DNA of 64,000 nucleotides. It comes from Janthinobacterium sp. 64 (lineage in GTDB: Bacteria > Pseudomonadota > Gammaproteobacteria > Burkholderiales > Burkholderiaceae_D). Below the pieces are notes generated by a model that was given only the letters and a program-made list of their open reading frames with translations, was not told the origin of the DNA and ran no database searches. The position numbers and the translations under genes were made by a program. Each line of letters starts with the position of its first letter. Position 1 is the first letter of the stretch. Positions 38,371 through 51,090 of the stretch are shown here, piece after piece. The stretch covers positions 4,712,001 through 4,776,000 of the forward strand of contig NZ_PHUG01000001.1 of NCBI RefSeq assembly GCF_002813325.1, in the 5' to 3' direction.

Positions 38371-39140
38371 TGTTGATCCTCTTTGGGTATGAATATCTTG
38401 CGTTTGCCGTGGGTGATGATTTCGATTGGGTGGCCCAGGTAGTCGCCCAGGATGGAGGCCTGCATCACCTCGGCCACGGGGCCGGCCAGCCAGCCGCCGT
38501 CGCCCATCAGCAGCAGCGCATGGGTCGAGACGCTGTGCGCCAGGTTCAGGTCATGCCCCACCATCACCACGGTTTTATCCTGTTCGCGGCACAGCTTGGC
38601 CAGCAGGCCCATGACGCTGACCTGATGCGCCAGATCCAGCGCATTGGCCGGTTCGTCCAGCAGCAGCAAGGGCGTATCCTGCGCCAGCATGGCGGCGATC
38701 GCCACGCGCTGGCGTTCGCCGCCGGACAGGCTGCGCACGTCGCGCTCGGCCAGGTGTTCTACTTCCATCGATGCCAGCGCCGCCATGGCGATGCGCTGGT
38801 CGTCGCTGCCTTCCCAGTAATGGTTGTCGTGATACGGGTGGCGCGCCGACAGCACGGTTTCGATGACGCGGTACGAGAACGCATCGTGGCGCGCCTGCGC
38901 CAGGAAAGCCCGTTCGCGCGCCAGTTCGTCGAGCGGCCAGTCGATCAGGGCGCGGCCCTGTATCGTCACGTGGCCCGCATCCGGTGCGCGCAAGCCGGCC
39001 AGCGCGCGCAGCAAGGTGCTCTTGCCCGCGCCATTGCGGCCGATGACGCTCCAGCATTCGCCATCCCTGATGTGCCAGGTGAGGTTTTCCACCAGGCAGC
39101 GCGTGCCTGCCTTCAGGCCCAGTTGGTAGGTGCGGATCAT
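38367..39140 (-). CDS. btuD: Cobalamin ABC importer ATP-binding protein BtuD
   Basis: A 257-residue ABC ATPase of the iron-siderophore/B12 group. It has Walker A GRNGAGKST, the signature LSGGERQRVAIAAML, Walker B LLLLDEPANALDL and the switch His in MVGHD. It partners BtuC, whose stop is 7 bases upstream of its start, and BtuF. The FecE/HmuV-like family does not fix the substrate, but the gene context and riboswitch point to cobalamin. Confidence 0.9.
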   Translation of the reverse strand: MIRTYQLGLKAGTRCLVENLTWHIRDGECWSVIGRNGAGKSTLLRALAGLRAPDAGHVTIQGRALIDWPLDELARERAFLAQARHDAFSYRVIETVLSARHPYHDNHYWEGSDDQRIAMAALASMEVEHLAERDVRSLSGGERQRVAIAAMLAQDTPLLLLDEPANALDLAHQVSVMGLLAKLCREQDKTVVMVGHDLNLAHSVSTHALLLMGDGGWLAGPVAEVMQASILGDYLGHPIEIITHGKRKIFIPKEDQQ

Positions 39141-39147
39141 GCTTGTT

Positions 39148-40173
39148 TCATCCTCTGCGCAAGCGGTGCAATTGGTACAGGAAGACGGGTGCGCCTATCA
39201 TGGCCGTGACGACGCCGACGGGCAGTTGCAACGGCGCCAGCACGGTACGCGCCAAGGTATCGGCCAGCACCAGGAAGGTGCCGCCGGCCAGCGCGGCGGC
39301 CGGTATCAGCAGGCGATGATCGGGGCCGCAGGCAAAGCGCAGTGCGTGCGGCACGATCAGGCCGACAAAACCCACGCTGCCGGCGCTGGTGACGGCGCTG
39401 GCCGTAAGCAGGCCGGAACAGAAGAACAGACCTTTGCGCAACGCGCCCACGCGCACGCCCAGGGTGCTGGCCGCTTCCGCATGCAGCGCCATGACGTTCA
39501 GCGAGCGCGCGCAGCGCAGCGCGAAGACCAGGGCGCCGGCCAGGACCAGCCAGGGCATCAGCCGCGCGGGCGCGCCGGCCAGGTCGCCGATCATCCAGAA
39601 CACCATGCTGCGCAAGCGGCTTTCCGGGGCAATCGACAGCATCAGGGTGACGATGGCCATGCAGGCCGAGGCCAGGATCACCCCCGTCAGCAGCAAGAGC
39701 GAGGCGCCGCCTTCGGCAGCCGTGCCGCCGCGCAGGTCGCGCCGGGCAAAGAAGTACAGCAGCATGGAGACGCCGACGGCGCCGGCAAAGGCGGCCGCGT
39801 CGACCACCCACAGCGCGCACATGAACAGCAGCGCGGCCAGCGCGCCGACGGAGGCGCCGGCGGAAATGCCCAGCACATACGGGTCGGCCAGGGGATTGCG
39901 CAACAGCGCCTGCATCATCAGGCCCGCCAAAGAGAGCGCCGCGCCCGTGACAAAGGCGGTCAGCGCGCGGCCCAGGCGCAGATCGAGCAAAGTGGCGGCG
40001 AGGGTATCGGTCTTGCCCTGCACCACATGGAACAGGGCGGAAGGCAGGTCGGCGAGCGGAATCGCGATCGAACCGATCATGCCGGAGAAAATCAGGCTGG
40101 CAATTGCGCACACGATCAGCACCGTGAGGATCACGGTGGCGCGGTGGCGCATGTTGCGGAAAAATGGGTGCAT
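39148..40173 (-). CDS. btuC: Cobalamin ABC importer permease BtuC
   Basis: A 341-residue FecCD-family permease with about ten transmembrane helices. It contains LRLGRALTAFVTGAALSLAGLMMQALLRNPLADPYVLGISAGA and the late GFVGLIVPHALRF coupling segment. It transports B12 with BtuD and BtuF. AAGG lies upstream of the ATG. A strong intrinsic terminator separates it from btuB, so its expression depends on read-through or on an unrecognised promoter in the 131-base gap. Confidence 0.92.
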   Translation of the reverse strand: MHPFFRNMRHRATVILTVLIVCAIASLIFSGMIGSIAIPLADLPSALFHVVQGKTDTLAATLLDLRLGRALTAFVTGAALSLAGLMMQALLRNPLADPYVLGISAGASVGALAALLFMCALWVVDAAAFAGAVGVSMLLYFFARRDLRGGTAAEGGASLLLLTGVILASACMAIVTLMLSIAPESRLRSMVFWMIGDLAGAPARLMPWLVLAGALVFALRCARSLNVMALHAEAASTLGVRVGALRKGLFFCSGLLTASAVTSAGSVGFVGLIVPHALRFACGPDHRLLIPAAALAGGTFLVLADTLARTVLAPLQLPVGVVTAMIGAPVFLYQLHRLRRG

Positions 40174-40245
40174 GTACTGCCTTAGGTGAAGCGGGAGCGG
40201 TGCAAGTGGCTGCGGACTTCCTCAGTAGCGTTGACGGGGCGTATA

Positions 40246-40284
40246 CAAAAAATGGCCCGCATGCGGTTGCGCGTACGGGCCATT
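40246..40284 (-). terminator. Intrinsic terminator between btuB and btuC
   Basis: On the minus strand AATGGCCCG pairs with CGGGCCATT (9 bp, with further inner pairing) and is followed by a run of U (complement of 40246-40252). It begins 21 bases after the btuB stop. Confidence 0.8.
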
Positions 40285-40304
40285 GTAATCATCTCCGGGC
40301 CGAT

Positions 40305-42296
40305 TTAGAAATCGTAGCGTGCCGAGAGTTTCATCTGACGGCCATTGCTAGGATAGATGCCGCCTTTGCAGCTGAAGGCATTGGTGAAGTATTGCTTGTC
40401 GGTCAGGTTCAAGGCATTGACCGCCACTTCCCAGGCGCCGAACTTGCGTGCATAGCGGGCATCGAACGTCGTGAACGATGGCACCTTGGCATTGCAGGTA
40501 TTGGCAAAATCGCTGCCATAGCGCTGGCTGTCCACCCATTGCGCGCCGATGTCCGCGCTTTGGCCATCTTTCGGTACCCACGACAGGCGTGCCGACAGGG
40601 TGTTTTTCGGGATCAGTGTCAGTTCCTTGCCCGAGTTGACGCCTTCGGTGAAAGTCGCTTTCACGTGCTGGTAATGACCGCTGACTCTCCAGTCAGCCGC
40701 GATGTTGGTGCTGGCATCGAGTTCGAAGCCTTGATGTTTGGTCGGATCCAGATTGGTGTTGGCCCCGCCAAATTGACCTACAGTCGGATCGTAATAGATC
40801 TCGTTGGTCAGTTTGTGGCGGAAGACGCGTGCATCGACCTTGACGATGCTGTTGTTGTAGGTCGCGCCCAATTCCAGGTCGTGCGAGGTCTGGCCTTGCA
40901 AGGGCTTGTTTTCCACCGGCGTGTAGCCGTTTTCATCAGCGTTAGCCACGCGATAGCTCTGGCCAGCCTTGGCATACAGATTTACCTGCGGTACGACGTC
41001 GAAGCTGCCTTGCACATCCCAGGCATTGAAGTTCTGCTTGATTTTGTAGGTGGCCGTGGTGAACGGTACAGGATCGACCGAGTTCTTGTCGAACGTTTCA
41101 TGGCGCACACCGGCGGCGAGGCGGAAGTTTTGCGGGCCAGCGAATTTCAGTTCATCGCGCACATAGATTGCCTGCGATTTCTGCTTTGCCTTGGCTTGGG
41201 AGTACGAAGCGTCGACCGCCAGATCCCACTTGATGAAGTCGGCGCCGGCGACGATTTCATTGAGCATGCCGTCGAACTGGCCCAGGTGGCGCAGACGTGG
41301 CGAGAACTGGTTTTGCTTGGTTTTGCGCTCGGATGCGGAAGGGCCGAAGCTGCTGAAATAGGTGGACTTGGCCGTTTTTTCGCGATGCGACAATTCTGCT
41401 GCCAGATCAATGGTGCCCAGGCGGCCTTCGGCGAATGCGGTGTAGCGGTCGCTGTCGACCGAACCGAAATCTTTCGGTGTTTTAGTCTGGCGTGGATTGT
41501 CTTCAAACTGTGCCAGTGTGATCGAGCCAGGGAGGCGGCTATCCTGGCGCGTGCTGTCGATACGCACACCTGCGCGGACATCCTTGTCCTGCCATTGCGC
41601 GCCGCCGCCGAAGTTGGTCTGTTTGTATTCGTTATTATCGCGATAGTTGTCGGTTTCCTGCTTGCCAACAGCGGCATCGAGAGTGACGTTATTCCAGGTC
41701 TGGGCGACGGAGCCGCGCACTTCGCGCTGGCCCAACTGGCCCACTTCCGCAAAGACGGTGCCACGGCCAGCTTGCTTGCCTGGACGTTTGGTGACGATGT
41801 TGATCACGCCGCCCGTGGCGCCGTCGCCGTACAGGACGCTGCTGCCGCCGCGCGTGATCTCGATGCGTTCCACGCTATCGATGGGAATGCTGGCCAGGAC
41901 TGGGTCGGTCAGCTCATTTTCCGACAGGCGCACGCCATCGAGGACCACGACCGTGTTCTGGCTGGCGGTGGCGCCGAAGCCACGCAGGTCGAGGGTAAAG
42001 TCAGGGCTGCCGGTGAGGCTTTGACGGCCATACACGCCGCCGATCTTGCGGATCGCCTGGTTCACATCGCTGATGCCCGCGCGGCGGATTTCATCGGCCG
42101 TGATGACGGTGGCACCGATCGGCTGCAGTGCCGGATCGCTGTTGAAGCGCGAACCCGTCACGACGATCTGGTCCAGCGTCTTGTTCGCGGTTTGCGCGAA
42201 GGCGGGAGCGGCAGCGATGAAGCACAGGGAAATGGCGGAAACCAGGGCGCGCGGCGCCATTGCCGGCGCGCGGCGGTGTAATACGGGAGCAGTCAT
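40305..42296 (-). CDS. btuB: TonB-dependent vitamin B12 receptor BtuB
   Basis: A 663-residue outer-membrane receptor with a signal peptide (about 1-36, APAFAQ), a TonB box-like LDQIVVTGSRF, a plug domain (about 50-160, VVVLDGVRLSENELTDP and GGSSVLYGDGATGGVINIVTKRPG) and a beta barrel ending in the C-terminal Phe (KLSARYDF). The substrate is assigned as cobalamin from the riboswitch directly upstream and the surrounding cob/btu genes. ATG 42296 follows GAAGAAAACGAT. A later ATG at about residue 14 is possible. Confidence 0.9.
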   Translation of the reverse strand: MTAPVLHRRAPAMAPRALVSAISLCFIAAAPAFAQTANKTLDQIVVTGSRFNSDPALQPIGATVITADEIRRAGISDVNQAIRKIGGVYGRQSLTGSPDFTLDLRGFGATASQNTVVVLDGVRLSENELTDPVLASIPIDSVERIEITRGGSSVLYGDGATGGVINIVTKRPGKQAGRGTVFAEVGQLGQREVRGSVAQTWNNVTLDAAVGKQETDNYRDNNEYKQTNFGGGAQWQDKDVRAGVRIDSTRQDSRLPGSITLAQFEDNPRQTKTPKDFGSVDSDRYTAFAEGRLGTIDLAAELSHREKTAKSTYFSSFGPSASERKTKQNQFSPRLRHLGQFDGMLNEIVAGADFIKWDLAVDASYSQAKAKQKSQAIYVRDELKFAGPQNFRLAAGVRHETFDKNSVDPVPFTTATYKIKQNFNAWDVQGSFDVVPQVNLYAKAGQSYRVANADENGYTPVENKPLQGQTSHDLELGATYNNSIVKVDARVFRHKLTNEIYYDPTVGQFGGANTNLDPTKHQGFELDASTNIAADWRVSGHYQHVKATFTEGVNSGKELTLIPKNTLSARLSWVPKDGQSADIGAQWVDSQRYGSDFANTCNAKVPSFTTFDARYARKFGAWEVAVNALNLTDKQYFTNAFSCKGGIYPSNGRQMKLSARYDF

Positions 42297-42313
42297 GATA
42301 TCGTTTTCTTCGG

Positions 42314-42348
42314 AAAAAGCATCCGGCTCGCGTCCCCGCAAGCCAGAT
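42314..42348 (-). terminator. Terminator platform of the cobalamin riboswitch
   Basis: On the minus strand a 12-bp stem with two G-U pairs (ATCTGGCTTGCG with CGCGAGCCGGAT, loop GGGA) is followed by GC then five U, 18 bases before the btuB ATG. It lies directly downstream of the aptamer, as in transcription-terminating riboswitches. Confidence 0.75.
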
Positions 42349-42389
42349 TCAACGGAAGGTGCGGCACCCGGCAAGGCCCGCACTTCCAC

Positions 42390-42612
42390 CTGTCCTGGCC
42401 GGTATCCGGGCTGGCAAGTACCGCTATCCCACCTTCCCATGCTCGATGATTGCAAGCACAGTGGTTGTCAGAGATAGCTTGTCGCCCGCTTCCTGTCGGG
42501 AGGGGCGACACTTGCTTACCGTTGCGGGGGCAGCACACGCTCGCCGCGGGAGCGGCATCGTGTTTCCCGTTTAACTGCGCTCATGGACATGAGCGCGGGC
42601 ACCAAAACCCGG
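42390..42612 (-). ncRNA. Cobalamin (AdoCbl) riboswitch
   Basis: The minus strand holds the conserved riboswitch blocks in order: TTTTGGTGCCC (near 42608), the GGGAA element, CTGCCCCCGCAACGGT, the CCACTG element, GGGAAGG, and the B12 box GCCAGCCCGGATACCGGCC (42415-42397). It should bind adenosylcobalamin and lower btuB expression when B12 is plentiful. A promoter lies just upstream and a terminator hairpin just downstream. Confidence 0.95.
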
Positions 42613-42614
42613 CC

Positions 42615-42643
42615 ATTATACGTGCAGCAGGCGTAGACTGAAA
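42615..42643 (-). promoter_or_regulatory. Promoter of the riboswitch-btuB transcript
   Basis: TTTCAG, 17 bases, and a perfect TATAAT (42620-42615) place the start near 42608, at the 5' edge of the riboswitch. The promoter begins 23 bases after the cobC stop. Confidence 0.7.
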
Positions 42644-42665
42644 TGGCTGGCTGGCCGCTTCGATA

Positions 42666-43220
42666 TCAGAAATCGACGACGACCGTCGCGCCGTAGGCGA
42701 TTTTATGGGCGGAACGGGCGGCCAGCAGGGCCGCTTCCTCCAATGGCAGCCGGGCTTGCAGTGCCGACAGCAGGCGGATGGTGCCCGCGTGGCAGATGAT
42801 GATGGCCGTTTCGTGTTGTTCACGCAACAGATCGCCTAAAAATGCATCGACGCGGGCGGCCATCGCCAGCACATTCTCACCCCCGCCGGGACGGTACCAG
42901 GCCAGATCGGCGGCCCAGGCATCGATGTCCGCGCGTGCAATGGCGTGCCAGGGCTGCATTTCCCACGCGCCGAAATCCATCTCGGCCAGCCGCGCGTCGA
43001 AGTGCAAGCAGCTGGAAGGCAGGTCTTGCGCCAATGCTGACGCCAGGCCGGCACAGCGGCGCAGCGGGCTGGCATACAGCGGCACGCCGGCCGGCAAAGT
43101 CGCTTGCAGGCTGGCGCGCACCGTGGCCATTTCGTGCGGCGCCACCGCCACGTCACTGCGGCCATAGCAGGTGCCGCTGGTTACTTGCGGCGTGGGGTGG
43201 CGAACGAGGATCAGGCGCAT
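42666..43220 (-). CDS. cobC: Alpha-ribazole phosphatase (histidine phosphatase family)
   Basis: CobC removes the phosphate from alpha-ribazole-5'-phosphate or adenosylcobalamin-5'-phosphate. The 184-residue protein begins LILVRHPTP, with the phospho-His at residue 8, and has the second conserved His in CHAGTIR near 150. The family is broad (phosphoglycerate-mutase-like); the role is assigned from its position after cobT and cobS. It ends just before the btuB promoter. Confidence 0.88.
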   Translation of the reverse strand: MRLILVRHPTPQVTSGTCYGRSDVAVAPHEMATVRASLQATLPAGVPLYASPLRRCAGLASALAQDLPSSCLHFDARLAEMDFGAWEMQPWHAIARADIDAWAADLAWYRPGGGENVLAMAARVDAFLGDLLREQHETAIIICHAGTIRLLSALQARLPLEEAALLAARSAHKIAYGATVVVDF

Positions 43221-43226
43221 GTTTGT

Positions 43227-44033
43227 TTAGTAGAAGCGCAATGGAGGCTGGAAACTGGAGAGGATGGCCAGGTAAATCGCCACTTCCGCCAGTTGCTGTA
43301 CTGCGCCCAGACAGTCGCCCGTGTAGCCTTGCAGGCGGTGCTGGCATTTGCGGCCCAGCCAGAATGCGGCAGCTGCCGCCGCCACGACGGCAAAGACCAG
43401 CGTGGCCCAGTTAACTATCCCCAGCACGCCGCAGGCGATGGCGGGCAACAGGGCGCAGGTAGCGGCGATGATGAATTCTCCCGTAGTCATTTCTTGCGCC
43501 ATCGGCTTGGCCTTGCCTTCGTCGCGCGCGTAGTCCATGAGCCAGATCAGCGAGACGGCGGCCAGGCGCGACAAAGGATGGGCGATGAACAAGGTCGCCA
43601 CCACGGTGGCAGGTGGCGTTGAGGCGAGCGCCGCGCACTTGATGGCCAGCAGGCAGATGATGCCGATGGCGCCATATGCGCCGATGCGCGAATCCTTCAT
43701 GATTTCCAGCACCCGCTCGCGCGTCATGCCGCCGCCGAAACCGTCGCACATGTCGGCAAAGCCGTCTTCATGGAAGGCGCCCGTCAGGTAAATGCCGGCG
43801 GCGACGGCCAGCAGCACGGCTATCGTCGAAGGCAGGAGCCAGCTGGCCAGCAGATACGCGGCGCCACTGATGGCCGCCACCACGACGCCGACCAGCGGAA
43901 AGTAGCGCGAGGCGTGCTGCAGCCAGGCCGGCTCGAAGCCCACCCAGCGCGGTATCGGCAGGCGCGTGAAGAATTGCAGCGCGATGAAGAACAGGCGGCA
44001 CTGATGGATGGCGGCGGAAACGGGATTGGTCAT
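43227..44033 (-). CDS. cobS: Cobalamin-5'-phosphate synthase CobS
   Basis: CobS is the membrane enzyme that joins AdoCbi-GDP with alpha-ribazole (or its phosphate). The 268-residue protein has several transmembrane helices, the N-terminal FFTRLPIP and the catalytic acidic motif AFHEDGFADMCDGFGGG. KDSRIGAYGAIG follows. ATG 44033 lies 4 bases after the cobT stop. The upstream frame extension to 44153 lies inside cobT and was rejected. Confidence 0.94.
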   Translation of the reverse strand: MTNPVSAAIHQCRLFFIALQFFTRLPIPRWVGFEPAWLQHASRYFPLVGVVVAAISGAAYLLASWLLPSTIAVLLAVAAGIYLTGAFHEDGFADMCDGFGGGMTRERVLEIMKDSRIGAYGAIGIICLLAIKCAALASTPPATVVATLFIAHPLSRLAAVSLIWLMDYARDEGKAKPMAQEMTTGEFIIAATCALLPAIACGVLGIVNWATLVFAVVAAAAAAFWLGRKCQHRLQGYTGDCLGAVQQLAEVAIYLAILSSFQPPLRFY

Positions 44034-44037
44034 GGTC

Positions 44038-45078
44038 TTAGTCTGGCATGGACTTTTCGCTGACCTGGGCCGAGGCGAAGGTCGCCATTTCGCGCATGAA
44101 GTTGACGGCCGCGTGCAGCAGCGGCAAGGCCAGCGCCGAACCCGTGCCTTCACCTAGGCGCAAATCGAGATGCAGCAGCGGACGCGCACCCAGGCTGGCG
44201 AGCAGCTGGCGATGGCCGTTTTCATCGGAGCAGTGCGAAAACACGCAGTAATCGAGGATGGCCGGCTGCAGACGGGCTGCCACCAGCAGGGCGCTGCTGA
44301 CGATGAAGCCATCGATCAGCAAAATCATGCGCCGTTCGGCCGCTTTCAGCATGGCGCCGGCCATCATGACGATTTCGAAACCGCCAAAGGTGGCCAGCAC
44401 GTCGAGTGGTTCGTTGGCTGCCGCATGATGCGCGACGGCCGCTTCGATTACCTGTTGCTTGTGCAATATACCTTCCTTTGACAGGCCGGTGCCGGCGCCC
44501 ACGCAATCGGCGACCGGGGTTTGCGTCAGCTTGTGCATCAGTGCCGCGGCAGCGGTGGTGTTGCCGATACCCATTTCGCCAAAGCCCAGCACATTGCCGT
44601 CCAAGGTGGCGGCCAGGTCCATGCCCGTCTGCATGGCGGCCAGGCATTGTTCCTGGCTCATGGCGGGTTCGTTGGCAAAGTTGCGGGTGCCGGGAGCTTG
44701 CTTGCGGTCCAGCAGACCGTCGCGCGGGCCGAAATCGTGGTTCACCCCGGCGTCTACTATATAGAGGGCGCAATCTGTCTGGCGGGCAAAGACGTTGATG
44801 GCAGCGCCGTTGGCCAGAAAATTTTCCACCATTTGCCAGGTCACGCTTTGCGGATAAGCGGAAATGCCTTCGGCGACGACGCCATGGTCAGCCGCAAAAA
44901 CGATGATGGCGGGCTGGTGTAGTGCCAGTTGCGTGCTTTGCTGGATCAGGCCGATCTGGCGAGCCAGCGTTTCCAGTAGCCCCAGACTGCCCAGCGGCTT
45001 GGTCTTGCTATTGATGGCATGTTCGAGTGCGCTGGCCAGTGCGGGATTGGCGGTGGGGGTGATGTGTGGGATAGGCAT
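44038..45078 (-). CDS. cobT: Nicotinate-nucleotide--dimethylbenzimidazole phosphoribosyltransferase
   Basis: CobT activates the lower ligand base as alpha-ribazole-5'-phosphate. The 346-residue protein has KPLGSLGLLETLA near 30, FAADHGVVAEGISAYP, GFGEMGIGNTTAAAAL and the catalytic Glu in LRLGEGTGSA near residue 313. ATG 45078 is chosen; an in-frame TTG at 45087 is an alternative. It is the first gene of cobT-cobS-cobC and is divergent from the rRNA operon. A possible promoter (TTGCTG, 17 bases, AACAAT) lies in the shared gap but is weak. Confidence 0.94.
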   Translation of the reverse strand: MPIPHITPTANPALASALEHAINSKTKPLGSLGLLETLARQIGLIQQSTQLALHQPAIIVFAADHGVVAEGISAYPQSVTWQMVENFLANGAAINVFARQTDCALYIVDAGVNHDFGPRDGLLDRKQAPGTRNFANEPAMSQEQCLAAMQTGMDLAATLDGNVLGFGEMGIGNTTAAAALMHKLTQTPVADCVGAGTGLSKEGILHKQQVIEAAVAHHAAANEPLDVLATFGGFEIVMMAGAMLKAAERRMILLIDGFIVSSALLVAARLQPAILDYCVFSHCSDENGHRQLLASLGARPLLHLDLRLGEGTGSALALPLLHAAVNFMREMATFASAQVSEKSMPD

Positions 45079-45158
45079 GGGAGTCAAGGTGGGTGAGGCA
45101 GGGGATTGTTGGCGCTACGATATCACACAGCAATATTTGCTAAGCTGCAAAATAGCAC

Positions 45159-45187
45159 TTGCAGGGCACGCGGGGCAGGGCTATAAT
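45159..45187 (+). promoter_or_regulatory. rRNA operon promoter
   Basis: TTGCAG, 17 bases, and a perfect TATAAT are followed by the GC-rich discriminator CGCCCCC, typical of stringently controlled promoters. An AT-rich stretch (45129-45158) upstream could serve as an UP element. The start would be near 45194, about 370 bases before the 16S gene. Confidence 0.8.
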
Positions 45188-45336
45188 TCGCCCCCTCGCT
45201 GAACGACGCATGCAAATGCCGAGTGAGACGAGAAAAGAAGGAGTTGACGGATGTAGTGAAATGCTTCATACTCTTCCTTCTTCGCAGCTGACAAACACAA
45301 CGCTTTGTCGATAGCGCGAAAGTAGCGCCGAATACA

Positions 45337-45350
45337 GTTCTTTAACAATT
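45337..45350 (+). promoter_or_regulatory. rrn leader boxA antitermination site
   Basis: GTTCTTTAACAATT closely matches boxA (TGCTCTTTAACAA), the NusB/NusE loading site. The same motif recurs in the 16S-23S spacer at 47424. Confidence 0.75.
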
Positions 45351-45378
45351 AACAGTCGATAAGTGTGGGCATTTGATG
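45348..45378 (+). other. 5' strand of 16S processing stem
   Basis: This 31-base stretch (ATTAACAGTCGATAAGTGTG and on) is complementary, with about three mismatches, to 47126-47156 downstream of 16S. The pair would form the RNase III stem that releases pre-16S. Between 45379 and 45562 nothing else is recognised. Confidence 0.75.
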
Positions 45379-45562
45379 TAAGTGCAGCGCTGCGCAAGCA
45401 GCGTAAAACTTAAAATATCAAATGTTCACAAGAAATAATGAAATAGGCGCTACGAAAGTAGTGGCCTGTCAGTTTTTTGAGTGAGCAAATCTTTTGCAAT
45501 GCAAAAGATTTGGATGGTAGTGATACTGTCCGACCTGTCAGAAATGACATTAAACAGAGATT

Positions 45563-47096
<1,534 letters not shown>

Positions 47097-47125
47097 GAGT
47101 TTGCACGAATCAGTCATGATTCACG

Positions 47126-47156
47126 CATCAAATGTTCACACTTATCGGCTGTTAAT
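47126..47156 (+). other. 3' strand of 16S processing stem
   Basis: CATCAAATGTTCACACTTAT and on pairs with 45348-45378 to enclose pre-16S. Confidence 0.75.
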
Positions 47157-47172
47157 ATAAAGAACAGCATTT

Positions 47173-47249
47173 GGGGCTGTAGCTCAGCTGGTTAGAGCAC
47201 CGTGTTGATAACGCGGGGGTCGTTGGTTCGAGTCCAACCAGCCCTACCA
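47173..47249 (+). tRNA. tRNA-Ile (GAT)
   Basis: A 77-base cloverleaf with GAT anticodon in TTGATAA, T-loop GGTTCGAGTCC and encoded CCA. The first acceptor pair is G-U. It lies in the 16S-23S spacer, as usual. Confidence 0.97.
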
Positions 47250-47274
47250 GTTTCTGTAGTCTGGAAATACCCTA

Positions 47275-47350
47275 GGGGGATTAGCTCAGCTGGGAGAGCA
47301 CCTGCTTTGCAAGCAGGGGGTCGTCGGTTCGATCCCGTCATCCTCCACCA
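47275..47350 (+). tRNA. tRNA-Ala (TGC)
   Basis: A 76-base cloverleaf with TGC anticodon in TTTGCAA, T-loop GGTTCGATCCC and encoded CCA, 25 bases after tRNA-Ile. Confidence 0.97.
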
Positions 47351-47423
47351 AAAGTTCAAACGTAAATCAGTGCAGAGAGTGCGCCGGGATTTAGGTTTGG
47401 TCTTTTCGAGATCAAGTGCTGTA

Positions 47424-47437
47424 TGTTCTTTAACAAT
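47424..47437 (+). promoter_or_regulatory. Spacer boxA antitermination site
   Basis: TGTTCTTTAACAAT repeats the leader boxA ahead of 23S. Confidence 0.7.
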
Positions 47438-47506
47438 CTGGAAGAAGTAAAGATTATTTATTGATCGGTTTGCCGTAAAAAGCGAATCGATGGGTAATGA
47501 TTGTAT

Positions 47507-47550
47507 GTATCAACAAACAAGCAACAACGTTGTACTTTCTTATCCCTGTA
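47507..47550 (+). other. 5' strand of 23S processing stem
   Basis: GTATCAACAAACAAGCAACA and following bases are largely complementary to 50497-50538 after 23S. Further pairing extends back to about 47440. Together they would form the long RNase III stem around pre-23S. Confidence 0.7.
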
Positions 47551-47592
47551 GCGCTCTTTGATAGTTTCGATTATCAGAGGCTAACGTTATAG

Positions 47593-50481
<2,889 letters not shown>

Positions 50482-50496
50482 TATAACCTTAGCAGG

Positions 50497-50538
50497 TACA
50501 GAGGATAAGACGGTACAACGTTGCGTGTTTGTTGATAC
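50497..50538 (+). other. 3' strand of 23S processing stem
   Basis: Complementary to 47507-47550. Additional pairing (TCATTACC, then CAATCTTTGCTTCTTCC) continues to about 50573. Confidence 0.7.
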
Positions 50539-50618
50539 TACCAGTCATTACCCCAATCTTTGCTTCTTCCAGATTCAGGCTTTGTCGCTCCATTGAGGAC
50601 AAATGCCAGTACAAGTTA

Positions 50619-50733
50619 TGCCTGATGACCATAGCAAGTTGGTCCCACCCCTTCCCATCCCGAACAGGACCGTGAAACAACTTTGCGCCGATGATAGTGC
50701 TGCAACCAGTGTGAAAGTAGGTTATCGTCAGGC
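50619..50733 (+). rRNA. rrf: 5S ribosomal RNA
   Basis: TGCCTGATGACCATAGCAAG at the 5' end pairs with TCAGGC at the 3' end. CCCATCCCGAACAG and GTGAAAGTAGG are standard 5S segments. Confidence 0.97.
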
Positions 50734-50753
50734 TTGTTATACGCAGTAAGAGA

Positions 50754-50786
50754 AAAACCCGTCAAGAAATTGGCGGGTTTTTTTTC
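50754..50786 (+). terminator. rRNA operon terminator
   Basis: AACCCGTC pairs with GGCGGGTT across an 8-base loop and runs into eight T, 21 bases after 5S. Confidence 0.9.
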
Positions 50787-50798
50787 GTCTGGTGGTTT

Positions 50799-51070
50799 GT
50801 CGGCTTACGCGCTGCGCGCTAAACCGACCTACGTCCATTTGATGCCGGGTAGCCGGTAGGTCGGATTAACGTGAAACAACCGTAGTGATGGCAAAGACTG
50901 CCCCCTCGCCAGCAATATATTGCAGCGATGCAAGAAAGTGATAGTGTAATTCTCGTCATCTTGCCAAGCGTCACCCCTGACGCCTCTAACTCGACCGGCG
51001 GGAATTACATGTTTCATTATATGGGGTGGCGGAAAATCCGCCATGACCGTTAGCGTAGCGTAATCCGACA
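50799..51070. repeat. Cluster of small palindromes between rrn and uraH
   Basis: This gene-free stretch holds several inverted repeats. GTCGGCTTACGCG faces CGCTAAACCGAC (50799-50827). GTAGGTCGGATTAACG (from 50856) faces GCGTAATCCGAC (ending 51068). TGGCGGA-AAA-TCCGCCA forms a perfect hairpin at about 51027-51043. The TAGGTCGGATTA/TAATCCGAC theme looks like REP-type intergenic repeats. No coding sequence was found. Confidence 0.55.
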
Positions 51071-51090
51071 ACATTGTTGGCGTCGTGGCA

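Noticed and set aside
40164..42281. A 705-codon open frame antisense to btuB
   Set aside because: Composition is shadow-like and it would cover the terminator and the whole receptor gene. No motif was found.
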